Position numbers and translations under genes: made by a program
Source of the DNA: Xylogone sp. PMI_703
Lineage: Eukaryota; Ascomycota; Leotiomycetes
Assembly (NCBI GenBank): GCA_021399445.1
Contig: JAJTUQ010000002.1
Span: 2,790,001-2,854,000, forward strand
Reading direction: 5' to 3'
DNA: 64,000 nucleotides
Shown: positions 37,909-49,053 of the stretch, in pieces
Layout: each line of letters starts with the position of its first letter
How positions within the stretch are numbered: the stretch's first letter is position 1
The notes under the pieces: model-generated
Databases searched by the model: none
What the model saw: only the letters and a program-made list of their open reading frames with translations
What the model was told of the DNA's origin: nothing

Positions 37909-38422
37909 TCATCGAACAGTCTCTTTTCTAAAACAAACACTACTTATAGTCTGCCCCTTCCTGCCCCCAAAGCTAAAGCTCTTATACCTAATCGTATCTA
38001 AGTACCTCAACCCCTCCCCTTCAAACCAAGCACGAAGCTCCTCCTCCGTCCAATTACAGCTCGTAATGACCAGCACTCCTCCCTCCCGAATCAGTGGCAC
38101 CACCCGCTCTCTGTACCCCTCACAGATCCTCCTCCCCTGCGCATCCTTCTCCTCCGACAGACTTATCGCGTCAAACGTCCCCTTATCAAGCACGACGTCC
38201 CAGCCATGAGAGTTCTCCTCATCGAGGACGACGGGGACAGGCGACTGCGTCATGATATCCCACGTCCGGAAGAGAATCTCTTTTCCTGATCCCTCACCAA
38301 ACCCCCGTTCCGCAGCAATCCGTTTCGCGAATTCGATGCTCTTCAGGGAGTAATCCACCCCGAGCATTCGTCCTCCCCATCCACCACGCACATCATTTCC
38401 CTCATTCTTATCTTCGTCATCG

Positions 38423-38454
<32 letters not shown>

Positions 38455-38951
38455 TTCTTCTTCTTCTTCTTCTTCTTCTTCTTCTTCCCCCTCCCTCAAT
38501 CTCATTAAAAAATGCCCATTCCCTGTGCCTAGGTCCAGAAAGCTACAATTCTGCTTCCCGATATCATCTCCTAGGATCTTCTCCCCGCCAGCAATCTTCT
38601 CCTGCAGAAACGCCACGACTTTGTCTTCGGCGCCCGAGTCATCGAACCAGATCGTGCCTTCGTCGGATGGGTCGTGCGAGTGGTTCGAGATTTCGGTTGT
38701 GTAGAGGGTGTCCCAGCTAGATACCAGCAGATGTTAGTTCCCCGATCTCACACACTGACACACTCTCATTTTCTCATTTTCTCAGCTCGCAATTTTGAAT
38801 TTGATGGATTGTATGTTTTGGAATTGGTGTTTAGGGAAATATAGGCGTGGGTTTGCGCCTGGAAGGGGGCTAAGAAAGTTACGTACTATTCCCTTGTTCC
38901 CAGGGCAGAGGGTTCGAGGTGGACTGGTTTCGAGGGGGGTTCTGATGCCAT
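37909..38951 (-). CDS. EFM4: EFM4-type protein-lysine N-methyltransferase
   Basis: Cytosolic SAM-dependent methyltransferase; yeast Efm4 (See1) methylates elongation factor eEF1A. Exons 38951-38887 and 38716-37909 join (Tyr codon TA|C, intron 170 bp) to give 290 residues. The start reads MASEPPSKPVHLEPSALGTR, matching the family N-terminus, followed by EYWDTLYTTE and the acidic WFDDSG region. SAM-binding motif I is FLDLGTGNGHFLMRL; later motifs are GVDYSLKSIEFAK, DVVLDKGTFDAISLS and VITSCNWTEEELRAWF. Between motif I and the next strand sits a run of about ten Glu then thirteen Asp encoded by a trinucleotide repeat (about 38418-38487), longer than I would expect in this family. The 65-nt first exon is easy to miss. 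The 3' end lies only 121 bp from the beta-glucosidase stop on the opposite strand. Confidence 0.88.
38418..38487. repeat. (ATC)n/(TTC)n trinucleotide microsatellite inside EFM4
   Basis: About 70 bp of near-perfect CAT/ATC repeats followed by CTT/TTC repeats. On the coding (minus) strand it reads as Glu codons then Asp codons in the methyltransferase frame, so length changes by whole units keep the protein in frame. Confidence 0.9.
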
Positions 38952-39376
38952 TGATGCCTGATTATGTGTTTGTTCGGGCAATTTATAGGTATATAATTAT
39001 CTCCTGGGCATATCTCCGAGTGTATTTACCTGAATGTGTCTAATGCCTGAACTACTAATTTCCAAGGAGGGGGAGGGGTACAATTTATCGGCAGAAAACA
39101 GCTAGCAGCTAGATTTGTGAGCGGTGAAGAAATATCTGTATCACGTGCCCGGCCAATACATGGTTCATTCAGGAGACAGCATGCGCTTTATTAGAGCTAT
39201 GGGAGGCTCTCACGATAATCTCAGCGAGAAGCCGTTGCTATGTATAGAAAATGACTATGCTGGTATTCCCTGCCTCTGATCTAGAACAAAGAAAAATGCT
39301 GGGAGCATGTCAGGCACAACTCAAAGCCCGTGGAGACCCAAGCACGTTTTGCTTTTATAACGTAATTATCCATCAT
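38952..39376. other. intergenic, EFM4 promoter and PP2A-A 3' flank
   Basis: Short spacer between two minus-strand genes. No feature beyond a mixed AT/GC sequence was recognised. Confidence 0.45.
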
Positions 39377-41639
39377 CTATGGTGACATATTCATCGGGTC
39401 TCCCGAAATTGATGCGGCCGCAGTCGTGGCAAAGAATCGAACATCAACGTCATCATCCTTCTGCAACTTTTCTAGATTAGGGAGGATCCGCTCTTGGATG
39501 AGTTCCTGCCCCTTAGCGGAAGGCGAGAAAGGGGTGCCAGCCTTCTCGAGAGTATAGATAGTCCCTTCATTTGGTAGGCGTTTTAGCACCGATATCAGTT
39601 CGGCATATGATTTAGCAACGTTGAAGCGGATATTAGGAATGTCGTCCGCCACTAACTTGTCCATCATGGGAAGAATGGACTGCGCGATCACATCTATACT
39701 GACAACAGGTGCTAGTGTCTATGACTGTTAGTGATATTCCTCTAAATTCACTCAAGGAACTCACTGTGATAGCAAAGCAGGTTGTCATTCTGTAGAGGTA
39801 ATTAGTATGGTTAGCCATGTTCATGACCTTGGGAACAATGGTCTCTTTTGCCCATTCAACTCCAAAGACTTCCGTCAGCTTTCGAAGGTTTTGTGTTGCT
39901 GCTTCACGAATAGAAAAAACAGTGTCACCAAGCCAGCCCATGCAAAGTTGAGCCAGCTTCTCGTCGAAGAACTTTACGCCAAGTTGGCTGGCAAGGAGAG
40001 GTATATATTCGATTATGGCCAATCGAACACGCCATTGCTTATCTTCAGCAAGTTGGACAATCGCAGGCAGCAGTGATTGAGAGAGCAGCTCGATACCAAT
40101 TACTAAATTACCGTTAGCCTTAGACGAAAGTATATATTGATGCTTGCGTACCTTGATTGACTAGCTCGAGTTTGGAAATAATGTGTAAGCGTACGTCAGG
40201 GAATTCATCTTTGAGCATCTGGAGGAACATAGGAAGGAGATGATCGATTGTCCTGGAAATATGTCAGCTAGATAGTTCGGGAGATGATTTACATAACTCA
40301 CTCTTGCTTCCCCAGGATTGGTGCAAGACCGCTGATTTGAGTTCCAAGGGCGGCTCTAACATGCTGAGATTGGTCGGAAACTAAGTCTTCGACAGTCGGC
40401 ATAATGTCGTTAAGAAGAGTATTTCTCTCAACGAGCTTGCAGAAACCTGGTATAGTATTAGCGCATGCGCGGTTTTTCAATAAAAAGATGATTTTACCTG
40501 GTATCTGGCCTGCGATAGCAGTTCGAACCTCAGCTTCGCTATCTTTGAGCAACTTTATAAATGCTGGGACAAGATCTCTCGCGATGACCTCGTCGTCTAC
40601 TGCTTTTGCGATCTATGAAAAGTTCAGTAATAATCTTGAAAAGATTATCATATCGCATACCTTTTCAAATCTATCCGCGACCATGTATCTAACCCTCCAG
40701 CTCTTATCCTCGATTAAACTTCTTAAGGCGGTAAGCAGAACTCCGTGGCTTGACTGTTGTTCCTTTGGTACCACCTCCGCAATTGCTATCAGTATCTCTA
40801 CTGTCAATAATCGGACACTATCCTGATCGTCTCCTGCGAGATGGCGAAATAGAGGTATCATCTCTTCAACGACAATAGTTGCTGGCATTTCTTTAACAAA
40901 TTTTGCAAGATTGTTGGCTGCTTGCCTTCGGACCATGGGTGTCTCATCATGCACAAGAAGACCAAACTGTTGTCGGAGTTGCTCTTGCATAGGGGGTGAT
41001 GCTTTCTTGTAGGGAACATTGTAAAGCCCAGTGGCCGAAATCTTTGATGTGAACCAATCTGCCTTGGAAAGTCGAATTGTAAGTGGAATAAAGTACTCCT
41101 CCACCTGCTGGGGGGACAGCTCCTCGCAGATTTTATTTAAAGACTCAACAGCCTAGCAATACTCAGCGCAGCTCCTAGTTATCAGTTAAGAAAGTCCTCA
41201 CCTTCTCTCGTACTAGAGGTTCCTCTATCGCAGCCAAATTCTCCAGGGGTGATAGGAGAACATGCCCATATTCTGGCCCACCGACATATTCAACAAAGTT
41301 GCCCAATTCTTCGCTTAATGCAGTAAGAACTTCATCTTCATCTTCGACAGATTCTATAACCACAGGTCAATAGGATGTACGTCGATATTGCGGCTGAACG
41401 CGTACCGTCTAGGAAGGGGATCAGTTCGTCTCTGGTGCGCTCAGCCCCTAATGCGAGTGCAATAGTCGAGAGTCTATGTATGGCATTCAATCGTAAAAGG
41501 ACGTCGTCATGCTATATTAGAGTCAGCAAAGAAGCTATAGCATGCAGATATGAGGTATATCAGAACTAACCTTTAACTCATCTATGAGTACAGCTATGGG
41601 GTAGAGCTCATCGGTTTTGTCTTGACCGTCCGACATCAT
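39377..41639 (-). CDS. TPD3: PP2A regulatory scaffold subunit A (HEAT repeats)
   Basis: Scaffold that holds the catalytic and B subunits of protein phosphatase 2A. Nine exons join in frame: 41639-41571, 41511-41406, 41353-41202, 41152-40661, 40612-40498, 40446-40302, 40252-40152, 40102-39765 and 39718-39377; introns are 46-60 bp. The product is 619 residues, between human PR65 (589) and yeast Tpd3 (635). It is all-helical and made of repeated HEAT units, visible as recurring patterns such as [60 protein letters not shown] and [15 protein letters not shown]. The first ATG (41639) is followed at once by a second; the MSDGQDK form from 41636 is equally likely. With nine exons it has the most introns in this window, in a gene whose product is essential in other fungi. 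No truncation seen. Confidence 0.95.
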
Positions 41640-42309
41640 GAACACTTATCTGATGAGTCTCAGGTATAAGGGATGCTAGTAGAAGGTCAACGCAGCCAGC
41701 GTGTGACCGTTATATTTCGTAGTCGTGATATGAGAGTTGATCGCGTGTTGGCCTGCCTTCTTTCGTCAAGCAACTCTAGCTGATCGAAAACAAATGCGCC
41801 GTGTAAATATTGCTATACGAAAGTATTTAAGCCTATTCCTGTTAGAAAGAGCGCTTTGTCGTGTTGAGAAGTATAAAAGTGCTGTCGATGTATTGATGGC
41901 GGGGAGGTCCACAAGGCAGGATCCAGGTTCGACTTTGGAAAGGAGTTTATACACAAGGCGGTGAATGTCAGGAACGAAAATAGCCAATTGAACATACCTT
42001 CACACCATAAATACCATCTAGGCTTCAGTATGAACTGGAAAAATAGGACACTGGAGCCTTGGGTGATCCGTTGGTGGGGAAATTGTTGGTTTGCTCAAGA
42101 TGCTCAACGAGGAGCAGGGCAATCATCATAGCTCTTATGCCTTGAAATTCAGGCATAAAAAGAAGCCTTTCAATACAGATATTTGAGTCACAGTTTATAA
42201 AGTTCACATCTGTGGGGTTCTTACATTTCGAGTGCAATATTTAAATCTACATTTACTGGTAGAGTTTTATGAAAGACTCGAATTTAACCTTGTGTTAAAT
42301 TTAACCACC
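41640..42309. other. divergent promoter region, TPD3 / FRS1
   Basis: 670 bp shared by two divergent housekeeping genes. It contains the inverted repeat at 42135-42158. Frames on both strands are short mirror images and are not called. Confidence 0.5.
42135..42158. repeat. inverted repeat TTATGCCT-N8-AGGCATAA
   Basis: Exact 8-bp arms with an 8-nt spacer, 152 bp upstream of the FRS1 start. The arms are identical to those of the palindrome at 6188-6204. Function unknown. Confidence 0.6.
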
Positions 42310-44207
42310 ATGCCTACTATCAGCGTAGATAAAGCTGAGCTCTACAAAGCACTAGGGCAGGAGTAAGTCAATGTGCAAACCTGTTCCCCAGCACTATACT
42401 GAGTAACGGTCAGATATACAACTGAAGAATTTGAGGAGCTATGCTTCGAATTTGGCATTGAACTGGACGAAGACACCACAAATTCCGAGAGACCTATTGT
42501 CAATGGCAAGCAAGAAGCCCCGCAGCTCAAGATCGAGATCCCCGCAAATCGATATGATATGCTATGTTTCGAGGGCATAGCTTTGATGTTGAATATATTT
42601 AAGGGAAGAGCACCATTGCCAAACTACAGATTTGTAACACCAGATAGTGGGAAGTTAGAGACAATTACTGTCCACCCAGATACTCTAAAGGTACGGCCGT
42701 ACGTAGCTTGTGCCATTTTACGAAATATTACCTTTACGCCCGAGCGTTATGAGTCCTTCATTTCATTACAGGATAAGCTACATCAGAATTTAGCTCGGCA
42801 GCGTACATTAGTTGCAATCGGAACTCATGATTTGGATACTATTAAAGGCCCCTTCACCTATGAAGCTCCTCCACCTAAAGATATCAATTTCATACCTTTG
42901 AACCAGACGAAAAAGATTAATGGGGAAGAGTTGATGGAATTCTATGAAAATGATAGGCACCTCGGAAAGTTTCTCCATATTATTAGAGACAAGCCTGGAT
43001 ACCCTGTTATCTTCGATTCTCAAAGGATTGTGTGCTCCCTGCCTCCTATCATCAACGGTGAACACTCTAAGATCACACAAAACACAAAAAATGTCTTCAT
43101 AGAGTGCACAGCAACAGACAAAACCAAGTTAGATATTGTGATTAGCATTATGGCTACTATGTTCTCCGAGTATTGCGCAGAGCCTTTCACAATCGAACCA
43201 GTCCAGGTCATTTCGGAGCACAACCAGGAGTCCCGACAAACACCTAACCTTAAGCCACGAGTTGCAGAGGCAGAGGTCGATTACATTAACAGCTGCTGTG
43301 GCCTTAATGAGTCCCCCCAGAGCATCTGTGAGTTACTCAGAAAGATGTGCTATGAAGCCATACCGTCAGCCACGGACAGGAATATCATTACAGTGTCGAT
43401 ACCTCCAACTAGGGCGGATGTCTTGCATCAATGTGATATCATGGAAGATGTCGCTATCGCTTATGGCTTCAATAACCTTCCTAGAACTTCGCCGAACAAG
43501 GCAGCAACTATTGCTCAGCCTCTCCCAATCAACAAACTTTCTGACATTGTCCGGATGGAAACAGCAATGGCTGGGTGGAGTGAAGTCCTTCCACTTATCC
43601 TGTGCTCACATGATGAAAACTTCGGTTGGCTGAACCGTACGGATGATGGTAACACCGCAGTGAAACTTGCAAATCCCAAGACCGCGGAATACCAGGTCGT
43701 GCGAACCTCGTTATTGCCGGGGCTGCTAAAGACAATCCGGGAAAACAAAAAGCACAGTGTCCCAATAAAGGTGTTTGAAGTTGCAGATGTCGCTTTCAAA
43801 GACCTCTCATCCGAGAGAAAAAGTAGAAACGAGAGACATTTCGGAGCCGCGTGGTATGGAAAGACAAGTGGTTTCGAAGTCGTCCACGGTTTGCTAGACC
43901 GAGTGCTTCTTATGCTTAAAACTGCATTTGTAGCACACGAGGAGGGTCTGGATGCCAAAAACATGGTTGGCTACTGGATTGAAGAGATAGACGAGCCAAC
44001 ATTTTTCCCTGGACACGCTGCTGCTATCTTTTTACGACTTAACGGCAAGGCTGTTAGGATTGGGGAATTTGGTATTTTGCATCCAACCGTCTTAGAAAAG
44101 TTTGACCTAAGGTATGTTAAAGCAGCTCTATAATAAGTAGGCCTTTACTGATAGTCGTCAGATATCCCGTGAGCACTCTAGAGATCAACCTTGAACTCTT
44201 CTTATGA
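42310..44207 (+). CDS. FRS1: cytosolic phenylalanyl-tRNA synthetase beta subunit
   Basis: Partner of the alpha subunit in the tetrameric enzyme that charges tRNA-Phe. Exons 42310-42362, 42414-44111 and 44162-44207 (introns 51 and 50 bp) give 598 residues; yeast Frs1 has 595. The start reads MPTISVDKAELYKALGQE. The B1-like N-terminal part is followed by the eukaryotic B3/4 region (NRYDMLCFEGIALMLNIF, FVTPDSGK, RPYVACAILRNI), a B5-type region near residues 290-370 (ATDRNIITVSIPPTRADVLHQCDIMEDVAIAYG type pattern), and the catalytic-like core (VVRTSLLPGLLKTIRENK, LPIKVFEVADV type pattern, HPTVLEKFDLRYPVSTLEIN). The last exon has only 46 nt and encodes the conserved ending LEINLELFL, so predictions may miss it. 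Converges with YMR1. Confidence 0.95.
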
Positions 44208-44434
44208 TGAGGCTATTCAAAACAACAACTAGTCAGGGCAGATCTGGGGGGTAGATCCTGCGTCATGAATCGTTTGTGTGAGGTCGTAAATCATATACAT
44301 AGAGTTAGAGACACTCTTGACAAAATTCATTAGATGCATTGCCCTTTCAAGAGCATAGCCCTCGTTTTATGCTCTACGCCGTTCCAAATGTGCCCACAGC
44401 CAACCTCTCCAAACGCCAATAATCGTAGTTCCAA

Positions 44435-46770
44435 CTACTGCATTTCCACTTCCATCGGCTGCTTTACATTCGCAGGTGACTTTGTCCCTGACGATCCCTT
44501 TCCTTTGCCGATCCCGAGTGATGAGATACTCTCTCTCAGGCTAGCAAAGCTACCTGAGTTTGAAAGTTGTCGAAGTGTGCCAGTTCCGACAGCTGCTGAG
44601 GAGGTTTCGACACCGGTAAGTACAGAGTTGCCTCCAATCGCGGAATTTTCGGGCGCAAGATATCGCTCTACTACATTGTTCGTAGGCCCATTCATTTCTT
44701 CATCCGTCCTGCCAAAACATTCATGCCACCATCTAACTTTATCCAAGTGTGGGAAAATAAGTCGCTCTTTTCCTTTCACGTGGTCATCAATAGTGGCATC
44801 GTAGTCCTTATTTGTAAACTCCGCTCTCCTTGACAAGAAATATGACCATACGCTGGCAGTACGTTCTTGTACACGAGCATCCTTCCTTGCCTTCTCGTTA
44901 TTGTAAAGAAAAGTGCCATACTGACAAGAGTAAAGATGATAAAGCAGTCTTCTCAAAAACCTCTCATTGAATTCGAAGCGGGTCGGGTTCTGGTAAAGAA
45001 GCTGGTATGTTGCATCAAGAAATTGGTGGAACACGGGACTGGTCTCTTTTAGCTTGGTAGCTTCGGTGCTGGTAGGATCGTCCTTAGATCCAGAGGGAGG
45101 CTTCGCTGATTTTGATATATCATCGACTCCCAAAATCTCTGCCTCTGAGTCCTCCGCACTATCCTGACTATGCGCGCTCTTGAAGAATCGTTTGGCACTA
45201 GCAAGCGCATTCTCGATCGCATCCCCTCTACCCTCTCCGCTACCTCCAGGTTGGATCGCAGAGCCAGCAAGTCCATCAGTCTGGGTTGTGAACCATTTTT
45301 CACTATTTAAGAAACCAGTTCGATGTTGGAACATATGGCCAAAGGCCAGCCAATCCTTTTCGACCAATACAATGAAACCATCGATAGTTCTATAGTAAGG
45401 ATCAAGTAGTAATTGTGCAAGTGCACTCAGTTGACTTGTTCGGTCCCATCCGTCTGAACAATGAATCAGCACGTGAGAGTGCTGAATAGCAACTTGTCGT
45501 GCAATAAGTGCAGCTCCATCGAGAAGGCCAGTAATGTGTTTCAGCCAACCGCTTTTTGCTAAAAGCTCACGATTTGGTGGTAGTTTTGATATATCCGAAT
45601 CTTTGAGTGCCTCAATTACTTTTGCAAGAGAGTCTCTCATAACGTGGATGTTATCGATCCCTAGATACGCCTTTGTTGCGAACTTATAATACTCCATATT
45701 TTCCGATCCCAGTCCAACTGCTTGCATTGCTAATGCATTGACTGTAGGTCGAGCATCCACTATCAGGTTACGTTGCTGAGCACCATATATGTGTGGCTTT
45801 TCAGTGCCACCCTTCGCAGGGCTGTTATTCGAGGCATTAGTTGCAGATAGCAACTCATCCTCAAATCTTTCAGTGTCTTCCAACTCTTCTTCAGTTCCAT
45901 CTAGTCCGAGATCAGATTGGCTCGTATCAGGATCGGGGCTTGCCCCATCACTTTCATCCCGAGGCGCTGAAGCAGAGAAACAAGCGCTGACGAGTTTCTC
46001 ATCTTGAATGCTTCTGTTGCCGCGTAAACCTGCCCGGGGCTGTGCACTCCTTGTGATAGAGCAGTTATTTACTGGGTGAAGATATGTCAAGACGGGAAAC
46101 CGCACTTTCGATCGATATGCACCAGCATGCTTAAGAACATTGTCTGAAATATTTGACGGGACGGGAAGAAGAGCAGGATAGGTTGGCGAGAATGTATAGT
46201 CAAGGTTTATGGTTGAAATTCTCCAACCTCTATCAACCCCTTTAGAGCTTATACCCTGTCGTTTCCACTCGGCCCTTGGGTCATAGACTTCCCAACCATT
46301 GATCTTCCTCTCCTGGGGAGGTGGCTTATAGTTAAACGCATAGAGTTTATCAATGCTTCCTAATCTGCATGTTGATGCTCTAATACTCTCAAAAACATCT
46401 CTTGCTTCCTTCTCATCATTGAAATTAAGATTCATGAAATTAAAGTCGCGGCATCTCAATCGGATCGATGAAGGCAGCGGGGATATGGACGGGCTTGGCC
46501 GGAATGTGCAAAGAGATATCATGGGATATGCTATCCATGCCTCCTTAGGTTTGCTGTTTGTAGGTCGAGGTGGAACCGGAGAGCCATCTATCGGCGGTGC
46601 AGGAGCTTCAACAAGTATTAGATGATGTGCCGTTAGATGTAATGTTGCATGAGATTTTGTGCCACGACTCCATATCTCTACATTTTCAACCTAAAGATGC
46701 TATCAGCAGTCCGAAATAGAGCAATAGAGACAAATAGTCCTCTAACTTTTGTTATCTTGATTTTCTCCAT
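44435..46770 (-). CDS. YMR1: myotubularin-family phosphoinositide 3-phosphatase
   Basis: Membrane-associated phosphatase that removes the 3-phosphate from PI3P (and PI(3,5)P2), acting on endosome and vacuole traffic. Exons 46770-46747 (8 codons, MEKIKITK) and 46690-44435 join over a 56-bp intron with a GTTAGA donor, giving 759 residues. The N-terminal PH-GRAM region includes VENVEMWSRGTKSHATLHL. The myotubularin phosphatase domain carries the CX5R active site HCSDGWDRTSQ with Cys at about 419, so it is an active-type member. NGWEVYDPRAEWKRQG, RFPVLTYLHP and DGFIVLVEKDWLAFGHMFQ are further family motifs. An acidic Ser-rich insert (about residues 205-245) and a second one before the C-terminal helical part are probably disordered. 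The C-terminal 70 residues are Ser/Gly-rich. The tiny first exon, separated from the rest by a non-canonical-looking donor, is the least certain part. Confidence 0.92.
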
Positions 46771-47224
46771 TCCGCCTGGCCGGGGATTCCAGTGCTCAGA
46801 TAGAGCGCCGGTACTAGGCCAATACTCGTGACATGTCAAATCTGCCTACAATACAGTTCAAGTCCCCTTAATAGATCACTAATGTCTTTCTTCCTTTCTA
46901 AATATTTTCACCTAAATATATGCGATCGTGGGTGTGCAAATCCAGACATTCCTCGGTAGGTATGTTGAGTATTGCAGAGCTGCAGCAAGGTACAGTAACC
47001 ATCATCACAGCCCCACCAGGCGCCAGCTATGTTTGCCTTAGGATTGAAGGCACTCACATGCTCCGGTACGTGGGTTCGGATTGATTGAGGTTTATGTCAG
47101 ATGTTATGTAATAAGCGAGATTTTACCCTAGTGCAGCGCGCACATTTGGAATTCTTCGAAACGACCGACTACTTCTTCGAAAGTTCAACGACAAGAAAGC
47201 GACAACACATCAAGGTCGCCCATC
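46771..47224. other. divergent promoter region, YMR1 / RPS18
   Basis: 454 bp between divergent starts. No TATA box of consensus form is seen before RPS18; no other feature recognised. Confidence 0.4.
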
Positions 47225-47858
47225 ATGTCTCTCGTCAGGTAGGTCAATGATATTTTAGAACATGTATTGGACGAAGGCTAACATCTATCACAGTGGGGAA
47301 AAGTCGAATTTCCAATATGTATGGGCCTGAAGATCCAGAACATTTTTGATCAGATATCTAACAGATCGTAGATCCTTCGACTTCTCAACACCAATGTCGA
47401 GGGTAAGCAAAAGGTCATGTACGCCTTGACCAAGATCAAGGGTGTCGGACGACGATACTCCAACTTGGTCTGCAAGAAGGCAGATGTTGATCTCAACAAG
47501 CGGTATGCGGAAATCTGATTTGCATGTCACGAGGGGTGCGGACTAACAGTATCTCAGTGCTGGTGAGCTCACATCCGAAGAACTCGAGCGAATTGTCACC
47601 ATCATCCAAAACCCAACCCAGTACAAGATCCCAACCTGGTTCCTCAATCGTCAACGCGATATCGTCGATGGCAAGGACTCCCAGATTCTCGCTAACGGTG
47701 TCGACTCCAAGCTTCGTGATGATTTGGAGCGCCTGAAGAAGATCCGTGCTCACCGTGGTCTTCGTCACTACTGGGGACTCCGTGTCCGTGGACAGCACTC
47801 AAAGACTACTGGACGAAGAGGTCGGACTGTTGGTGTCTCCAAGAAGAAGGGTGGTTAA
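47225..47858 (+). CDS. RPS18: 40S ribosomal protein S18 (uS13)
   Basis: Small-subunit ribosomal protein at the head of the 40S, contacting P-site tRNA. Four exons (47225-47238, 47294-47318, 47372-47502, 47558-47858; introns 53-55 bp) give 156 residues, the normal length. The sequence is highly conserved: [43 protein letters not shown], and the basic C-terminus with [19 protein letters not shown] and VSKKKGG. Exons 1 and 2 are only 14 and 25 nt, a pattern common in fungal ribosomal protein genes. The acceptor of exon 3 is the TAG at 47369-47371, not the CAG eight bases earlier, because only that choice keeps the ILRLL frame. Confidence 0.97.
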
Positions 47859-48132
47859 AAATGTGCGGAAATGGGTATCATGGCTGGTTGGAGTGCGGCT
47901 TTTACGATGGTTTTCTGCGTTGCATTTGGCTTTATTGCGCTTAGGCATAAAGTAGGGCATGGTGTATTTTATCTACATCTAAACCATTGAAAAGAAATAT
48001 CAAAATTTCTGGCATAAATACGTAAATTTGGCTCTTCGTATGTTTTGATAACGTTTACCCAGTAAGAAAAGTGAATAACGAAAAGAACTTCTATATTTTA
48101 TTAGGTATTCATATATAGCCAATGCGCTTGTA

Positions 48133-49053
48133 TTAATCCTCATGAGTGACTGCCATATCTAATACTTCGACCCTTCCTTGTCCCTTAGTTTCTCCTCCGA
48201 TAAAGTCACTGAGTCCCTTGAACGCACCAGGCTCAACGAAGCCTACCACTTCCCATTCTGAACCCGTCGTCTCCTGGGTCTCTACCTGCTCTACATAACT
48301 TAAAATTCGATCCTTAACCGACATCTTGATCTTTTCTTCTCCTTCTTCACCCTCTGCACTTGCTACCTTTGGTCCCGCAGCCTTGGTAGATTGTTTTGAA
48401 ATGGACGTAGGACAGGTGATACGTAACCTCATCCTGGCTCTCGCAACCGGAATAGGTTGATGGGCGATCAATGCTTTCATGGCCTCCAGTGCTTGGCTTT
48501 TTGCGCTCTTCGTAGCCACCACTCCTGTCCACGCATGTTCCCTAGATTTAGGCTTCGATTCTCCTTCTTCCCCTGTCGCAGGTGTCCCAGTGCCGCTACT
48601 AGGGGCTGCCTTTTCATGCGCTTGAGAACTGAGCATGTCCAAGGCTTTCTCGATCATCCCTGTTGTATACACCCGCTTGGTCTTGGGATCAACCAACTTG
48701 CTGGCAACAATACTGATGACTTCATTATGGACTCTTTCTAACTGCGCAGCACGTTCTTTCTCTCCTACTTGCAACTCTCCTTTGTTAAGGATCTCGAGGA
48801 TGATATCGTTGATTGAGGTCTTGGGTCCGAAGGCTTTAGCAAGATCGGCTGAAGGAGCGGTCTGGCCCTTGGAAACGTTTAAGAAGACGTTAGGAATTTG
48901 CAAGACATTGTCCAAGTCCTTCTCAATTCCATTGCGCCATTCGAGGACTTTGTTTTTGTAGCAAGCGATCTCAAATCGTTTCTTGGCCTTCTTCAGTCGA
49001 ACGAGAGAGACGTTTGTGAGTTTTATCTGGTTCGATGGCTGATTAATAGGCAT
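48133..49053 (-). CDS. SDO1: ribosome maturation protein SDO1/SBDS
   Basis: Cofactor of the EFL1 GTPase that releases eIF6/Tif6 from pre-60S subunits. One uninterrupted frame of 306 residues. The N-terminal SBDS/FYSH domain starts MPINQPSNQIKLTNVSLVRL and includes RFEIACYKNKVLEWRNG and DLDNVLQIPNVFLNVSKGQ. The central helical domain includes NKGELQVGEKERAAQLERV and KRVYTTGMIEKAL. The C-terminal ferredoxin-like domain includes IPVARARMRLRITCP and a final EWEVVGFVEPGAFKGLSDFI. Two Gly/Ser/Glu-rich inserts (about 157-178 and 228-243) make it longer than yeast Sdo1 (250 residues). Convergent with RPS18 and divergent from the carboxypeptidase gene. Confidence 0.95.
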   Translation of the reverse strand: MPINQPSNQIKLTNVSLVRLKKAKKRFEIACYKNKVLEWRNGIEKDLDNVLQIPNVFLNVSKGQTAPSADLAKAFGPKTSINDIILEILNKGELQVGEKERAAQLERVHNEVISIVASKLVDPKTKRVYTTGMIEKALDMLSSQAHEKAAPSSGTGTPATGEEGESKPKSREHAWTGVVATKSAKSQALEAMKALIAHQPIPVARARMRLRITCPTSISKQSTKAAGPKVASAEGEEGEEKIKMSVKDRILSYVEQVETQETTGSEWEVVGFVEPGAFKGLSDFIGGETKGQGRVEVLDMAVTHED

